This document shows positions 12,430 to 22,952 of a stretch of 64,000 bases of DNA, one piece after another (positions within the stretch are counted from its first letter, which is position 1; each line of letters starts with the position of its first letter). The notes beneath the pieces were generated by a model that saw only the letters and a list, made by a program, of their open reading frames with translations, did no database searches and was not told the DNA's origin. The stretch comes from Welwitschia mirabilis (lineage: Eukaryota > Gnetophyta > Gnetopsida > Welwitschiales): the NCBI GenBank assembly GCA_051453625.1, contig JBOZIK010000001.1, forward strand, positions 197,438,188 to 197,502,187, in the 5' to 3' direction. A program made the position numbers and the translations under genes.

Positions 12430-13240
12430 CCTAATGCTTAAGTCATCTAAGAAAGTTTTAAAAGGAAAATTTATTATGTAAAAGAAACAAATCCTATTTA
12501 TAACTAATTAAATTGTTAAAGTCATGGGCTTAAAGAAGAATGACGACTTGATTCTGCTCTCTTTCATAGGACATTCTAATGCTAATAGATTCTTTGAAAG
12601 AAAAGATCCGAGAAATTTGAAAGGCACTATCAAAAAATGGAATTAGAGCATTCATGACCATTTGTAATAAAGTTTATAGTTAGATACATCATTCAAATGA
12701 ATAATTACTCAAGACTTAAAGGCCTACAATTTAATTTCATTTTAGCCATTAAAGATAGGGGTAAATGTCCCTCTATTATTTGAGAGAAGATAAAGAATTA
12801 AATAAAGTAGAGATATTTGGAAATTTGAAACTTATCCTAAAATTAAAGAAGTTTTTGAGCTCTAAATCTACCTAGTAGAGGGACAAGTTGAGCAATTAAG
12901 TAATCATTAAGAGTCAAAGGGAGAGAAAAATGTGGATTGTAGGCCTTCTAAAGGGCCTAATTAGTCGGGGAAAAAAGAGAATAAAAAATCCTTACTAAAT
13001 AAATAACAATAAAGCATCAGAGAAAAGTGGCACCATAGACCTAACTAAAGATATAGACAAAGTTTTGTGATCTAGCATAAGAGGGGAAGAAAGGCAAAGA
13101 GAAGTGAACCATTAAAGAGGCATATAATTGCTAAAATCCCCTCATTTAGGTGATGGAGAAGAGAAAGAAGGGAGAAGATTTTAAGAAGCCAAAGATTATT
13201 AAAATTAATGATGACAAGCTAATTTAAAAGTAAACTGAGG
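12430..13240 (+). other. Unassigned decayed coding-like segment in the LINE 3' part
   Basis: It is purine-rich, unlike the T-rich noncoding sequence around it, and holds fairly long open stretches, for example 12512-12630 (GLKKNDDLILLSFIGH...). Later parts are charged (KASEKSGTIDLTKDIDK near 13010). I recognise no family in it. It could be the N-terminal part of the J-domain protein at 13240-13790, a variable LINE region, or another captured transcript. Confidence 0.4.
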
Positions 13241-13790
13241 AGCCACATCTTTCATAGTATTTTCCATCCAATATTCAGAGGACTAGGAGTCTAATCATGG
13301 TTCTCTTATTTCTACATAGCATCAAGGAGTAGCCAAGGATCCTAACATTAAAACTTGTTCTATTAGTGGGTAGAAGAATTTATCTAAGACAGGCCTTAAT
13401 CCTAATTTAGATGACATAGAGAAAATAGAAGACTAAAATGAAAACGAAGTTGCCTATAATCTAGGAGCTTAGTTTACTGAGTGGAAGAAATACTATGCAC
13501 TCCTTGGTGTTAACCTAGGTGCTTTATCAGATGACATTATCGAAATACATAGGAAGATAATCCTTCATTTGCATCCCAATAAAAACAAAAACCAAGCATA
13601 GGAGGCAAGNNNNNNNNNNNNNNNNNNNNNNNNNNNNNNNNNNNNNNNNNNNNNNNNNNNNNNNNNNNNNNNNNNNNNNNNNNNNNNNNNNNNNNNNNNN
13701 NNNNNNNNNGAGAAGATAGTAGAAATTAATAATGTCAAATACATCTTGGTTAACTAGGATATTAGAAGGGCTTATCATAATAACTTTTTC
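13240..13790 (+). pseudogene. J-domain (DnaJ-type) gene fragment inside the LINE
   Basis: In one frame, 13482-13609 reads WKKYYALLGVNLGALSDDI and then HRKIILHLHPNKNKNQ. This is a J-domain: helix I YYxLLGV, helix II xRK, and the HPD loop that lets the domain stimulate Hsp70, here changed to HPN. After the 100-N gap the same frame continues at 13710 with EKIVEINNVKYILVN*DIRRAYHNN, the J-domain helix III and its end (family INEAYEVLSDPEKRRAYD). Upstream, 13257-13480 is also mostly open and acidic. All stops are TAG where Gln or Trp would fit. It lies ~200 bp before the poly(A) of the LINE and is a dead copy of a host gene part. Confidence 0.75.
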
Positions 13791-13992
13791 ATGTAGTTGT
13801 TGAATATTTATGTTATAAAATGTTATTAAAAGTTTAAGTAGAGGTTCATTCTTATCCTTCTTTCTTCTTAATAGGATGAGTTATTATGAATAACTAGTTT
13901 TTGTCTTTTATTATCAAAATTTTAATGTTTCTTATTTGATGTACAACTTTTTTGGCTTTTTAGTTAGTGATAGAAAGATGAAATTTGCTTTG

Positions 13993-14009
13993 AAAAAAAA
14001 TATTACTTA
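13993..14009 (+). repeat. Poly(A) end of the LINE and right target-site duplication
   Basis: A8 (13993-14000) is followed directly by TATTACTTA (14001-14009), identical to 7690-7698. This is the classical 3' boundary of a LINE-mobilised cDNA. Confidence 0.85.
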
Positions 14010-14355
14010 ATTAGAAAACCAAAATGTACTTACTAAATTACCTCATTGTTGAATAATATTTGAATGATAGATTGTCTTATGAATAGTTATTTCTACTTTC
14101 TAATAGGAGATATCAAATGATTTGAATAAAATTTTTAATTACTTTGCATGTCCTTCATATACTTAAACCTACCTTTAAAACCTTTTCTAGTTCTTGTAAT
14201 ATTTGATATATGTCATAGTTCTTGTATAAGAGTGGTAATTAAAATAATCTATTATACAATAGAAACCCTATATTCTTATTACAACTATTACCTATACATT
14301 GATCACTAAATTACATCTTCCATAGATCACAATATATTACAAAAGTGAAAGTCTA
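14001..14355 (+). mobile_element. LTR family B, copy B3, 3' part
   Basis: This continues the LTR interrupted at 7698. It aligns with the reverse complement of about 49215-49550 in copy B1, for example 'gatagattgtcttatgaatag' against 'gatagatttctttatgaatag', described here only by its shared core atagatt-ctttatgaatag. The two parts together give an LTR of about 1.36 kb. Confidence 0.8.
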
Positions 14356-14378
14356 GTAAGTTTTTGGTGTTGTTGTTA
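14356..14378 (+). other. tRNA-Asp-type primer-binding site of element Gp
   Basis: The sequence TTTTTGGTGTTGTTGTTAGG continues GATT. It equals the Athila-type primer-binding site TTTTTGGCGCCGTTGCCGGG (complementary to plant tRNA-Asp) with C changed to T and one G changed to A. It marks the boundary between LTR B3 and the internal region. Confidence 0.8.
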
Positions 14379-15300
14379 GGGATTAAAATAGGTAATTCTG
14401 GGTTAATTGAGAACCACTTTTCCCTATAAAGATTCTTCTTTTTTTTTAAAGATTTTGATCCATCACTATATATATATATATATATAACTGGATAATCCAA
14501 AGCATAGAAGTGTATAGTTATGGATAATTACTCTAGGTCTATATGTGGAATGATACTTTGACCTAGGTATGATTTATCTTTTATTTTTACATTCTTAGTT
14601 GCAAAGAGGATAGGTTAAGCCCGTTTACCAAAATTCATGAAACATCTTTGTGTCTTCCTTTATTAATAGTTTTATGAATGAAATTTTTGGAACTATATTT
14701 CTTTTTTATTAGATATGCTATTTTAATTAGCATAATTTTTGAAATTATTTCTTATCTATTTTTCATAACATAAAATTTGCAACTCGATTACGATTCCATC
14801 ACTCCTATTAATGCTATTATACTTTTTTGATTTTATTCATTATGCTATTTACAAATTATATGTTTTGAAAAGCTCTATTATTTTACGTTAGTAATCTGTT
14901 GTAAAAGTATTTTTATTCATCATTGGATTAAATATAATACTAGCTAACTTTGCAGCAAAAGTGATAAACAATCAAAATATTAATTACTCATAAATAAGTT
15001 TGATAATAATCTTGCTCTAAACTATTTATGACCTTTACTTAATACTAGTGAGATCTCAATTAAAAATTTCATTAATATTATTTTACCTGAGTTAATCATG
15101 TGTGATATAAATGAAGATAATGTACATTAAGGATTAGTTAGAAAAAGTTTAAAAGAGTTATGGCAACCTAAATATGACCTTTCATATGTTTTTATCCACT
15201 TATATGAATAAAATTAAAATAAAAATATTGTTTATCAATTTATTTCTGAGATTTCATAAACTAGATTTTAAATATTTTTATGAATTGTAAAGAGAATATA
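14379..15300 (+). other. Leader region of element Gp
   Basis: This untranslated leader lies between the primer-binding site and gag. It aligns to the reverse complement of about 48480-49200 in the minus-strand family-B element, for example 'agcataatttttgaaatt' and 'agcatagaag'. A (TA)n microsatellite lies at 14466-14486. No coding motif is seen. Confidence 0.7.
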
Positions 15301-17290
15301 AGGCTTTAATTTCCAGCAAAGAAGAGTAAGATGAAGTAGGCAGGATGAAACCGTTTCCATTCTCTAAGGGACAAAAAAGGTAAAATCTTAGTTATATAGT
15401 TTAAAACCTTGTTTTATGAGGTTATGAATAGACTTTATACATGAATTCCTAAAAAATTACTTTCTAGATCATAAAATAAATAAATCTAGAATAAAAATTA
15501 TGGACTTGTAAAAATGTCATCGATTAACTTTTCACAAGGCCTTTGAATGCTTTAAATACACATTAAAAAGATGTCCACAGCATGGTTTTGAGAATTGAAT
15601 ATTATGAATCTTTTTATATAAAAAACTAAGTTCATAACATAGGTAACTAGTAGACAGAATAAGTGGTGGAAATTTTACATATAAAGGGCTAGATGAAGCA
15701 TGGACAACTTTTTAAAACATATCTGAAAACTTTGAAAATTTAATTATACATACTAAGGTAACGAAATATCTAAACGAAATTTCAAGTCCTTAGTTTAAGA
15801 ATTATTTAAGTTAGATGAGGAAATAATCATACTCAAGAAATTAGATCAGGTTAATAAGAGATTAGATAATCTTTATGTGCTTAAACAAAAAACCACTAGT
15901 GGTGGAGCTATATATTTTATATGCACTTTTGATGAATATTAAAATAGTGAGTTTCTTTCTCTTCCACTTTACAAAGAGGTTGTGACTAAGAAATTGAACA
16001 TTATACATTCTAGCAATTATTTTTTAGGATAACAGAAATAACCACAAAAAGCATCATTTCCTTATGGATATTCTTATAATGTGAATTGGATAAATCACTT
16101 AGAATTTCACAAAAAAGCCATAAAATAAAGCCTCCATTTCATAGCCACTTATAAAATTAATCCTTCATCTCATAGTTACATCCATTAAATTAACCTTAGA
16201 ATAAACTTTTAGTGGACATATTGAAAAGATTCCCAGATGTTTAATTAGCTATCAATAATAACCAAGCTAGAATTAATAATCAAATAGAAAAAAATTCTCT
16301 AACATTTAGAATAAGGAATAAATCAAGTTTGTCAAACTATCATTCACATATTGACTATACCTAATGGAAGAGAAAAAGGTAAGCTTCTAGCCTAACTTCT
16401 TCTCAATCCACGAGGTGTAAACACTATTAAATAGTCATGGTAAGTTAAGAGGTAATTTTATCTCACTTACAAGTGGTATTTATATTAAAAAATATGTATA
16501 GTTAATTAAAGAGGATTTCTATACATTTGACCTCTTACCTTAGATTACATTGGAAATTGAAAAGAATAAAGATAATAACCTAGAGAGATTTACACATGAG
16601 GAATTATAAAAACAGCCATCTCCAAAATGCCTTATATCATTAGGGAAGAAACGGCTTAAAGAAGAATACATGAAAATATTTAAGAAAGTAAAATTTAACA
16701 TTCCACTATTATATGCCATTAAAAAAATTCCCTATTATGATAAGTATTTTAAAGATACATTTATGATAAAAGTATAAGATAATTATTAAAAGAAAATCCT
16801 TCTTAACCTTATAGTTTAAAACAAACTTTTTGTCAAGTTTAAAGATTCTAGCTCCATAATAATTTTCATGTGTTATTAGGAACAAAAAAGTAGATATAGC
16901 ATTATGAGACCTGTGGCCCAATGTGAACATAATGTCCTATTCAATATGTAAACAACTTAGGTAAGAAGGATTAAGAAAAATAAAAATTATGTTATAATTC
17001 CTTAACTAATCAACTAAGATACTTGTAAGAATAATAGAATATATCTTGATACAAGTTGATAAATTTTAAAATCTAGTAGATTTTTTTGTGCTATAAATGA
17101 AAGATAACTAAAGGGATTCTCCTTATCTTAAGAAGACTACCCCTAAGAACCTATAATGCCCTTATCAATTATAGAAATGGGTAGTAAAGATGTCATTTGG
17201 AAATATGAATACAAAGCTACAAGTATTTAATGCACAAACAAAGAATTTCATAGATACCTTTAAATATGTAGACTTAATTAAGACTAATGA
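15300..17290 (+). pseudogene. Gypsy gag-protease remnant (element Gp)
   Basis: Plus-strand patches give gag capsid pieces near 15520-15600 (a CPQHGF motif, family CPHHGL), a gag tail with LDNLYVLKQKT near 15857, the gag/protease junction as ISLTSG near 16458, and the protease N-flank at 16660-16730 (KIFKKVKFNIPLLYAIKKIP). The protease follows at 16880-16950 as KKVDIALCDLWPNVNIMSY, the counterpart of ALCDLGASVNLMPY. The catalytic DLG has become DLW. The 73-residue minus-strand frame at 16709-16930 is only its antisense shadow. Confidence 0.85.
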
Positions 17291-17409
17291 ATTGGTGCTT
17301 ACATATGATTTTAAATGTGAATCAATTGAATTATTATCATGCATACCTCAAAAATAATCTTATCTTAATTATCATAGTTTTAGAAAATTTCTTGAACCTA
17401 TTAATGTTA

Positions 17410-17600
17410 TTTAAGTACATAATTCAAGGCATCAAAAAGTTTCTAATAAATCCATGTCTAAGTGGAATAGATCTTTTTAAGTTATAGCAGTGTATTCACA
17501 TAGCACTGTTAACATTTTAAGCTATAAGGATAAATGTTGTTTCAAATTCAATGATCAAAGAATTAGACTATTTCATGAATTCGTTTGTCTGGATCATGAC
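17410..17600 (+). pseudogene. Gypsy integrase C-terminal end (element Gp)
   Basis: The frame at 17490-17580 reads VYSHSTVNILSY, then KCCFKFNDQRIRLFHE. This matches the last segment of Athila-like pol (family VFPYGAVEI...FKVNGQRLKPY). It stands only ~150-200 bp after the protease region, so reverse transcriptase, RNase H and most of integrase have been deleted. Confidence 0.7.
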
Positions 17601-17609
17601 TTTAATCTT

Positions 17610-19400
17610 CCTTCTTAACTTAGAGATATAAGATAAAAATAAAAATAAAATAACATAAAGTTAAAATTGGTTTCATTTAAGAGATTAACTTTTGATGATG
17701 TTAAGTTCTAGAGTTTATTCTTAGATAAAAACTAGAATTGTGATACATATATAGATGTCCTATTTTATGATGTAAGAGGTTAATCCTTTAGGTCTCTCTT
17801 AACTAGTTGTTTGATCGATAATTAATTTGGTAAAGGAATTCTTAAGAAAATATTTTAGCTTTTATTATGATTATCATAGCTAATATTCTATATAAACTTT
17901 TAAGTGATTATGGTCTCATATATATTCAACAGAATTCATACATATAGATGTGAGATTTTGTACTATGAAGGTATAAATGAGGATCTCTATATGATGTGAA
18001 GGGGAAAAAAGAAGAAGAGAGAGAAAAAATAAGCTAAGATATGCTTATATAAGTTTTCTATTACATCCATGCATTTCCATGAGAAGGATTACATATGTAC
18101 ACATTCTAATTATAGGTCCATACCATTGAGAAGATACATATGTACATATAAAGATCTCCATACCAAGGGTACCTTGAAATGAAAAAAATATTTAATGATA
18201 AATCATATCTAGCTTTATGAATCTAATCCAAGTCATTAGAATACAACACTTATGGTGATATCAATTAGGTAATTTTTAATCTTTATTACCTAATTAAGAT
18301 GTCTATTATAACAAAACATAAATAAAAATACAAGGTGGAAATTGAAATAGATAAATCAAATAAAAATAACTTTACATTTTAAAAATCTATATTGAATCAT
18401 ACTTTAAACACTAATAAGATAAGAGTTAATCTAGATTCTTCTATACATACACTATAATACATTTCCATTATTTAATTACTTTAAAATTGTAGATCTATCA
18501 CAAACATGAAAGAAATATTTCCTTCAAAGAAAAAGGTTTTCCAAAACTAACACCCAATCTTAACATGCATATACCATGTTCAACATTATAATTTCTTTAT
18601 TAATAAAATATATCATTAAAGGTAAATATACATGCATTTCATATAGTAGATCTAAGACAGAATAAATCATAAGTATGGTAACATAGGAGATGTTCATGTG
18701 TAGCTTAAGTAAACTCATGAAGGTATTCATATCTATATCTCTATATACCATCCAAGCATCTCCTCTGAAAAGCGATGCTCACATAGGTTCTAATTTTTTG
18801 GATATATTACATTCCCATGCTAGTTGCCTAGTTTTCATGAGTAATGCTCAATAGTTACATGCCAAAGGCCTTAAAACTATAGAATGTGTAAGCTCTCCAT
18901 AAAAATTAAGATCTTTAACAAAGTGTCTCATTCTCATAATGTAAATATACCAAAAATTTCCTCATCATATAGAGTCTCCATCTTTTTTATATAATCATTT
19001 CTTTTACTTTTTTATTTATTTATATTTTTTTATGAAAATTTGGCTATATTTGGCATTGAGGTCTTCTTCTTATATAATGTGTACCTTTTTTATAAACATA
19101 AAGATACTCAATATCAAAGAAGTATCTTCTTCATAGAAGTAGGGCTGTTTAATAATGAGTGTCCTCACCATATGAAGATGCTTTCTTTTACTTCTTTTTA
19201 TTACCTTTCTCTCTGTATCTCTTTTTTTAATGTATAAATAGCTTAATTTTTTTCTTTACTTCTTCCCATCCCCTTTTCAACCCCTACTTTTCCCCCCTTC
19301 TTTAAGGTAAAACATTCTTTACATAAATTTCTTAATATACATACATCTCTTTTCTTCATTGGATGAATAGATAACTAGATTTATTTGTATGATTCTTAGC
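17610..19400. other. No recognisable gene; AT-rich sequence
   Basis: I see no coding motif and could not align this stretch to either LTR family. 18080-18175 contains a short imperfect internal duplication ('acatatgtaca' followed by 'ccatacca' twice). 19255-19310 is locally C-rich (cccatccccttttcaacccc). It might hold the decayed 3' LTR of Gp, but I cannot show that. Confidence 0.4.
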
Positions 19401-19428
19401 ATGGAAATGAGTGAAACCATGTAGGTCT

Positions 19429-19471
19429 TCTATGTCTATTGTTTGTATCATCTATATGAAAACATATCTTG

Positions 19472-19523
<52 letters not shown>

Positions 19524-20075
19524 NNNNNNNNNNNNNNNNNNNNNNNNNNNNNNNNNNNNNNNNNNNNNNNNNNNNNNNNNNNNNNNNNNNNNNNNNNNNN
19601 NNNNNNNNNNNNNNNNNNNNNNNNNNNNNNNNNNNNNNNNNNNNNNNNNNNNNNNNNNNNNNNNNNNNNNNNNNNNNNNNNNNNNNNNNNNNNNNNNNNN
19701 NNNNNNNNNNNNNNNNNNNNNNNNNNNNNNNNNNNNNNNNNNNNNNNNNNNNNNNNNNNNNNNNNNNNNNNNNNNNNNNNNNNNNNNNNNNNNNNNNNNN
19801 NNNNNNNNNNNNNNNNNNNNNNNNNNNNNNNNNNNNNNNNNNNNNNNNNNNNNNNNNNNNNNNNNNNNNNNNNNNNNNNNNNNNNNNNNNNNNNNNNNNN
19901 NNNNNNNNNNNNNNNNNNNNNNNNNNNNNNNNNNNNNNNNNNNNNNNNNNNNNNNNNNNNNNNNNNNNNNNNNNNNNNNNNNNNNNNNNNNNNNNNNNNN
20001 NNNNNNNNNNNNNNNNNNNNNNNNNNNNNNNNTCTATGTCTATTGATTGTATCCTCTATATGAAAACATATCTTG

Positions 20076-20143
<68 letters not shown>
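19429..20143 (+). repeat. CT microsatellites around a 509-N gap
   Basis: Two (CT)n tracts (19478-19523 and 20079-20143) flank an N gap at 19524-20032. Each is preceded by the same ~50 bp sequence (tctatgtctattg...catatcttgacc). The Ser-Leu repeat frames across the tracts are artefacts of CT repeats. The duplication of the flank suggests that the assembler could not cross the microsatellite. Confidence 0.85.
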
Positions 20144-20145
<2 letters not shown>

Positions 20146-20289
20146 TACTTTTTCATATTGTATGAAGGCCTTTAGCCATATCTTTAAAGTAGAAAATTTC
20201 ACACTTAGATATAAAGATTCTTTTGAATCTAGTTGAGGTCATAATCACTTCAAAGTCTTGGTAGAGTATCAAGTATGACATCTAAAATA

Positions 20290-21605
20290 AAAGCTTAAAT
20301 ATTTGTTTAAGAATTTATTCATTAAATTAGTCCCTAATCGAAAAAGTAGTGGTAGATGTCTCAATAATTAATGTTTTATATGATGAACAGGAAATGTATG
20401 TACTTATTATAATTCTCAGTTTTAGTTAAGAATAAACCACAACTTAACATCTTCAAAATTCTATCTCTGAAGTAACATTGATTTTAGGTTTATCTAACTC
20501 TTTCTATAATTCTAGATTAAGGAAAAATGAAGAAAATAATGACATGAGGAAATAAGTTCATGAAATAGTTTAAGTAGTTATCCATTAAATTTAAAATAAC
20601 TATTAACCTCAAGAATTAAAATCTTGATAGCAGCATGAGATAATATTTTTAACATTTTAAAATATCTAGTTCAATTAGACATGAATTCACTAGAAAATTT
20701 ATGATGTTTTGAATTCTATAATAATACTAGATAATTAGGTTTAATAGATTTACTATGCATGTTCTTATCATGATAAGCTTATTTTTAAGGGATGCATGGG
20801 AAATAAGGTAGGCTTATTTTTTAGGTATGAATGATAAATATTCAATTGTTTCACATCCAAAGTTATGTATAAATGTTCATTCATTGGTCTTACTTAAGTA
20901 TACACCTTTAAAGTCCTATATGAGATTTATTTTTAGTGCTTTAAAGACTTATAGCTTTGTATCCATGAAATCTTTACTATCCCATTTCTAAAACTAATAA
21001 GGACATTATGAGTACCTAAAAACGACCTTCCCAAGATAAGGGGAATATCCGTAGGTTGTCATCCATTTTCAACACTATCAAATCCACTAGATAGTAAAAT
21101 TATTTAATCTATATTAAGACATCCTGTGTTACTCTTATGGTTATCTCAGTTGATTAGTTAGTAAATTGTAATGTTATTTTTGTTTTTTTAATCCTTTTAA
21201 TCTAAGTTCTTTGCATGGTTTAGAGGGTATTAGCTTCATATGAGCTATTCAATTTAGCAAGGCTTTATTTCTCTTTCTATTTCCTAGAACACATGAAATT
21301 ATTAAGAAACTAGAATCTTGAAACTTAAGTGAAAGTTTGTTTTGAAGTATAGAATTCACCCATTAGACTAAGAAATCTCTTATTTTAATGTTCATTTTTC
21401 TCTTTACCATTCATTTTATCCTTAAACAGCTTATGATCAGATGGATTTTCTTGATGATGTCTAACCGTGAAATGTTAATATGTGATACTTATAATCCAAC
21501 TATAAAGAAGATCAATATATGGTACTAAATAAGATCAATATTTTAATTCTTTATAAATTTTAATTTATTCTTCTTCAAGTTGTCTTTTTCTTTAATTACA
21601 TAAGT
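20290..21605 (-). pseudogene. Gypsy protease fragment, minus strand
   Basis: The minus strand at 21290-21150 reads ALLN*IAHMKLIPSKPCKELRLKGLK, matching the family block ALLDLGASVNLLPYSVYKELGLGELK. Further on, near 21050-20995, WEGRF*V corresponds to LGRPFLAT. The part below 20900 may be the N-terminal side of reverse transcriptase but is too decayed to call. Both ends are truncated: LTR0 starts at 21611 and the CT repeats lie to the left. Confidence 0.65.
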
Positions 21606-21610
21606 ACTTA

Positions 21611-22945
21611 ACATACAAAGTTGACATTCTAATTATATCTGACCAATTTAGATTATTAGAAAACATTAATATGTCTTATACCTCTTTTAAATATCATTTG
21701 TACATTTATTACCTTCCGATGACATTTTTAGGCTATTTACAACATTGTGAAGGATATGCTGAACATTGAGGACCATTCATTCAAAAATACTAATACCATT
21801 ATTTAGGTCAATAGTGCTGCTAGTGCTTTAGAGAAATACACTTCAAAAGCTACATTTTGGAGCTAGCATTAAAAAATAATCAAAATGTAGTTATGGGCTT
21901 AATCAATTTTCACATAAAAAAGAATTGGCACTTTAATGATACATAATGGTGATGTGGAAGACATGTAGTAGTGACATGTGACAATGTTAAGTGAGATGAC
22001 ATGGGAGATACATAGAAATATCATCAGTTGATAGAAGCCTCAGCATTTAGAAGCCACATGTTAAACTTATTATGATGATCTTTACCTAATGCAAGAAGAT
22101 AAAAATCTACCTAATGCTACATAATTAGCTATTTAGCTATCCATATAACACTATAATCCAAAAGCTTTCATCCATCCTCCATGTCATACTTACCTATAAA
22201 AGGGCCTTAAGACTTCATTTGTATGAATCCTTTGGTTGGAAAAGTAGCATAAATCCTTGGAGCATCACAGTCGGCATGGCCATCTAAGCACCTTCTTTGG
22301 GAGAAGACATGTCCCAAGGCTAGTTTGAGGAGTCCATACTAGGCTTATCTTGTTCCTATAATGTAATGTACTTTTTTAATTTAATAAAATGGTAGTTATT
22401 TATCTTTGATTTTGAGTTATGAATAGCTTCTTTGTTGTAATACTTAAATGGAAATTATATTATCAAATTACATTATTAACTAAGTAAATTCCTTAAGTTT
22501 GTTAGTTGTGATTACTTCTACTTGATGAAATTTGAGTACTATAGTCCTTACTTTCCATGCTTATGAAATGTCTATGAAGTACTAAGGAATTATTAAATTC
22601 ACTAACCCTTATATGGTGAATGAAATTATGTCACCATGACCTGAGCCATCATAACTTGATAGTTTGGGTTATGTTCCAAGAAATTGTATGATATTATTAG
22701 AGTGAAGGATTACTGGTAGATAAATGAAGCTAGACCTCTGGATCTCATTGTTTTTTCTGCCCTATTGATCAAAATTTCATTATAATTCTCAACTTTTGCT
22801 TTTTCCTTTTGTTTGAATTACATTACAAGTTTGGCAAAATTTGTATAATTTTTATTAATTCATCCCATTAATCCCTGTGAAAAAATTATACTAGGTTTTC
22901 AACTAGTTTATTTTGGTTCAATGGCACTTCATAGCACATAGATTT
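21611..22945 (+). mobile_element. LTR family A, copy LTR0
   Basis: This aligns throughout to LTR2 (33380-34739). Shared landmarks are an 'agttgacatt' start, 'atgtagttatgggctt' near 21890, the TATA box at 22195-22202, and the 'ttcaatggcactt...agcaca' end. It is followed after only ~10 bp ('tttttggca') by the start of LTR1, so no internal region belongs to it on the right. It is a solo LTR or the outer LTR of a collapsed element. Confidence 0.8.
22195..22202 (+). promoter_or_regulatory. TATA box of LTR0
   Basis: TATAAAAG is followed by GGCC. The same box in the same context recurs in LTR1 (24183-24190 and its duplicate 23534-23541), in LTR2 (33999-34006) and, on the minus strand, in the copy at 54230-54237. 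Confidence 0.65.
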
Positions 22946-22952
22946 TTGGCAT

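Larger units (their letters stand above)
7699..14000 (+). mobile_element. L1-type LINE insertion with poly(A) and target-site duplication
   Basis: A 6.3 kb non-LTR retrotransposon is inserted in LTR B3. It holds, in order, an ORF1 with DUF4283 and a CCHC knuckle, then endonuclease, reverse transcriptase and zf-RVT domains of ORF2, and then about 1.5 kb that is not standard LINE, including a J-domain. It ends in A8 at 13993-14000 and is flanked by TATTACTTA on both sides. All domains are broken by stops. A 100-N gap lies at 13610-13709. The first ~400 bp (7699-8100) look like 5' UTR or the start of ORF1, with no clear motif. Confidence 0.9.

Noticed and set aside
16709-16930. 73-residue minus-strand frame
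   Set aside because: The plus strand of this stretch encodes the decayed gypsy protease of Gp, so the frame is an antisense shadow.
19411-20236. Long frames with Ser-Leu repeats and runs of X
   Set aside because: They come from CT microsatellite sequence and from N bases read as open; no protein is implied.
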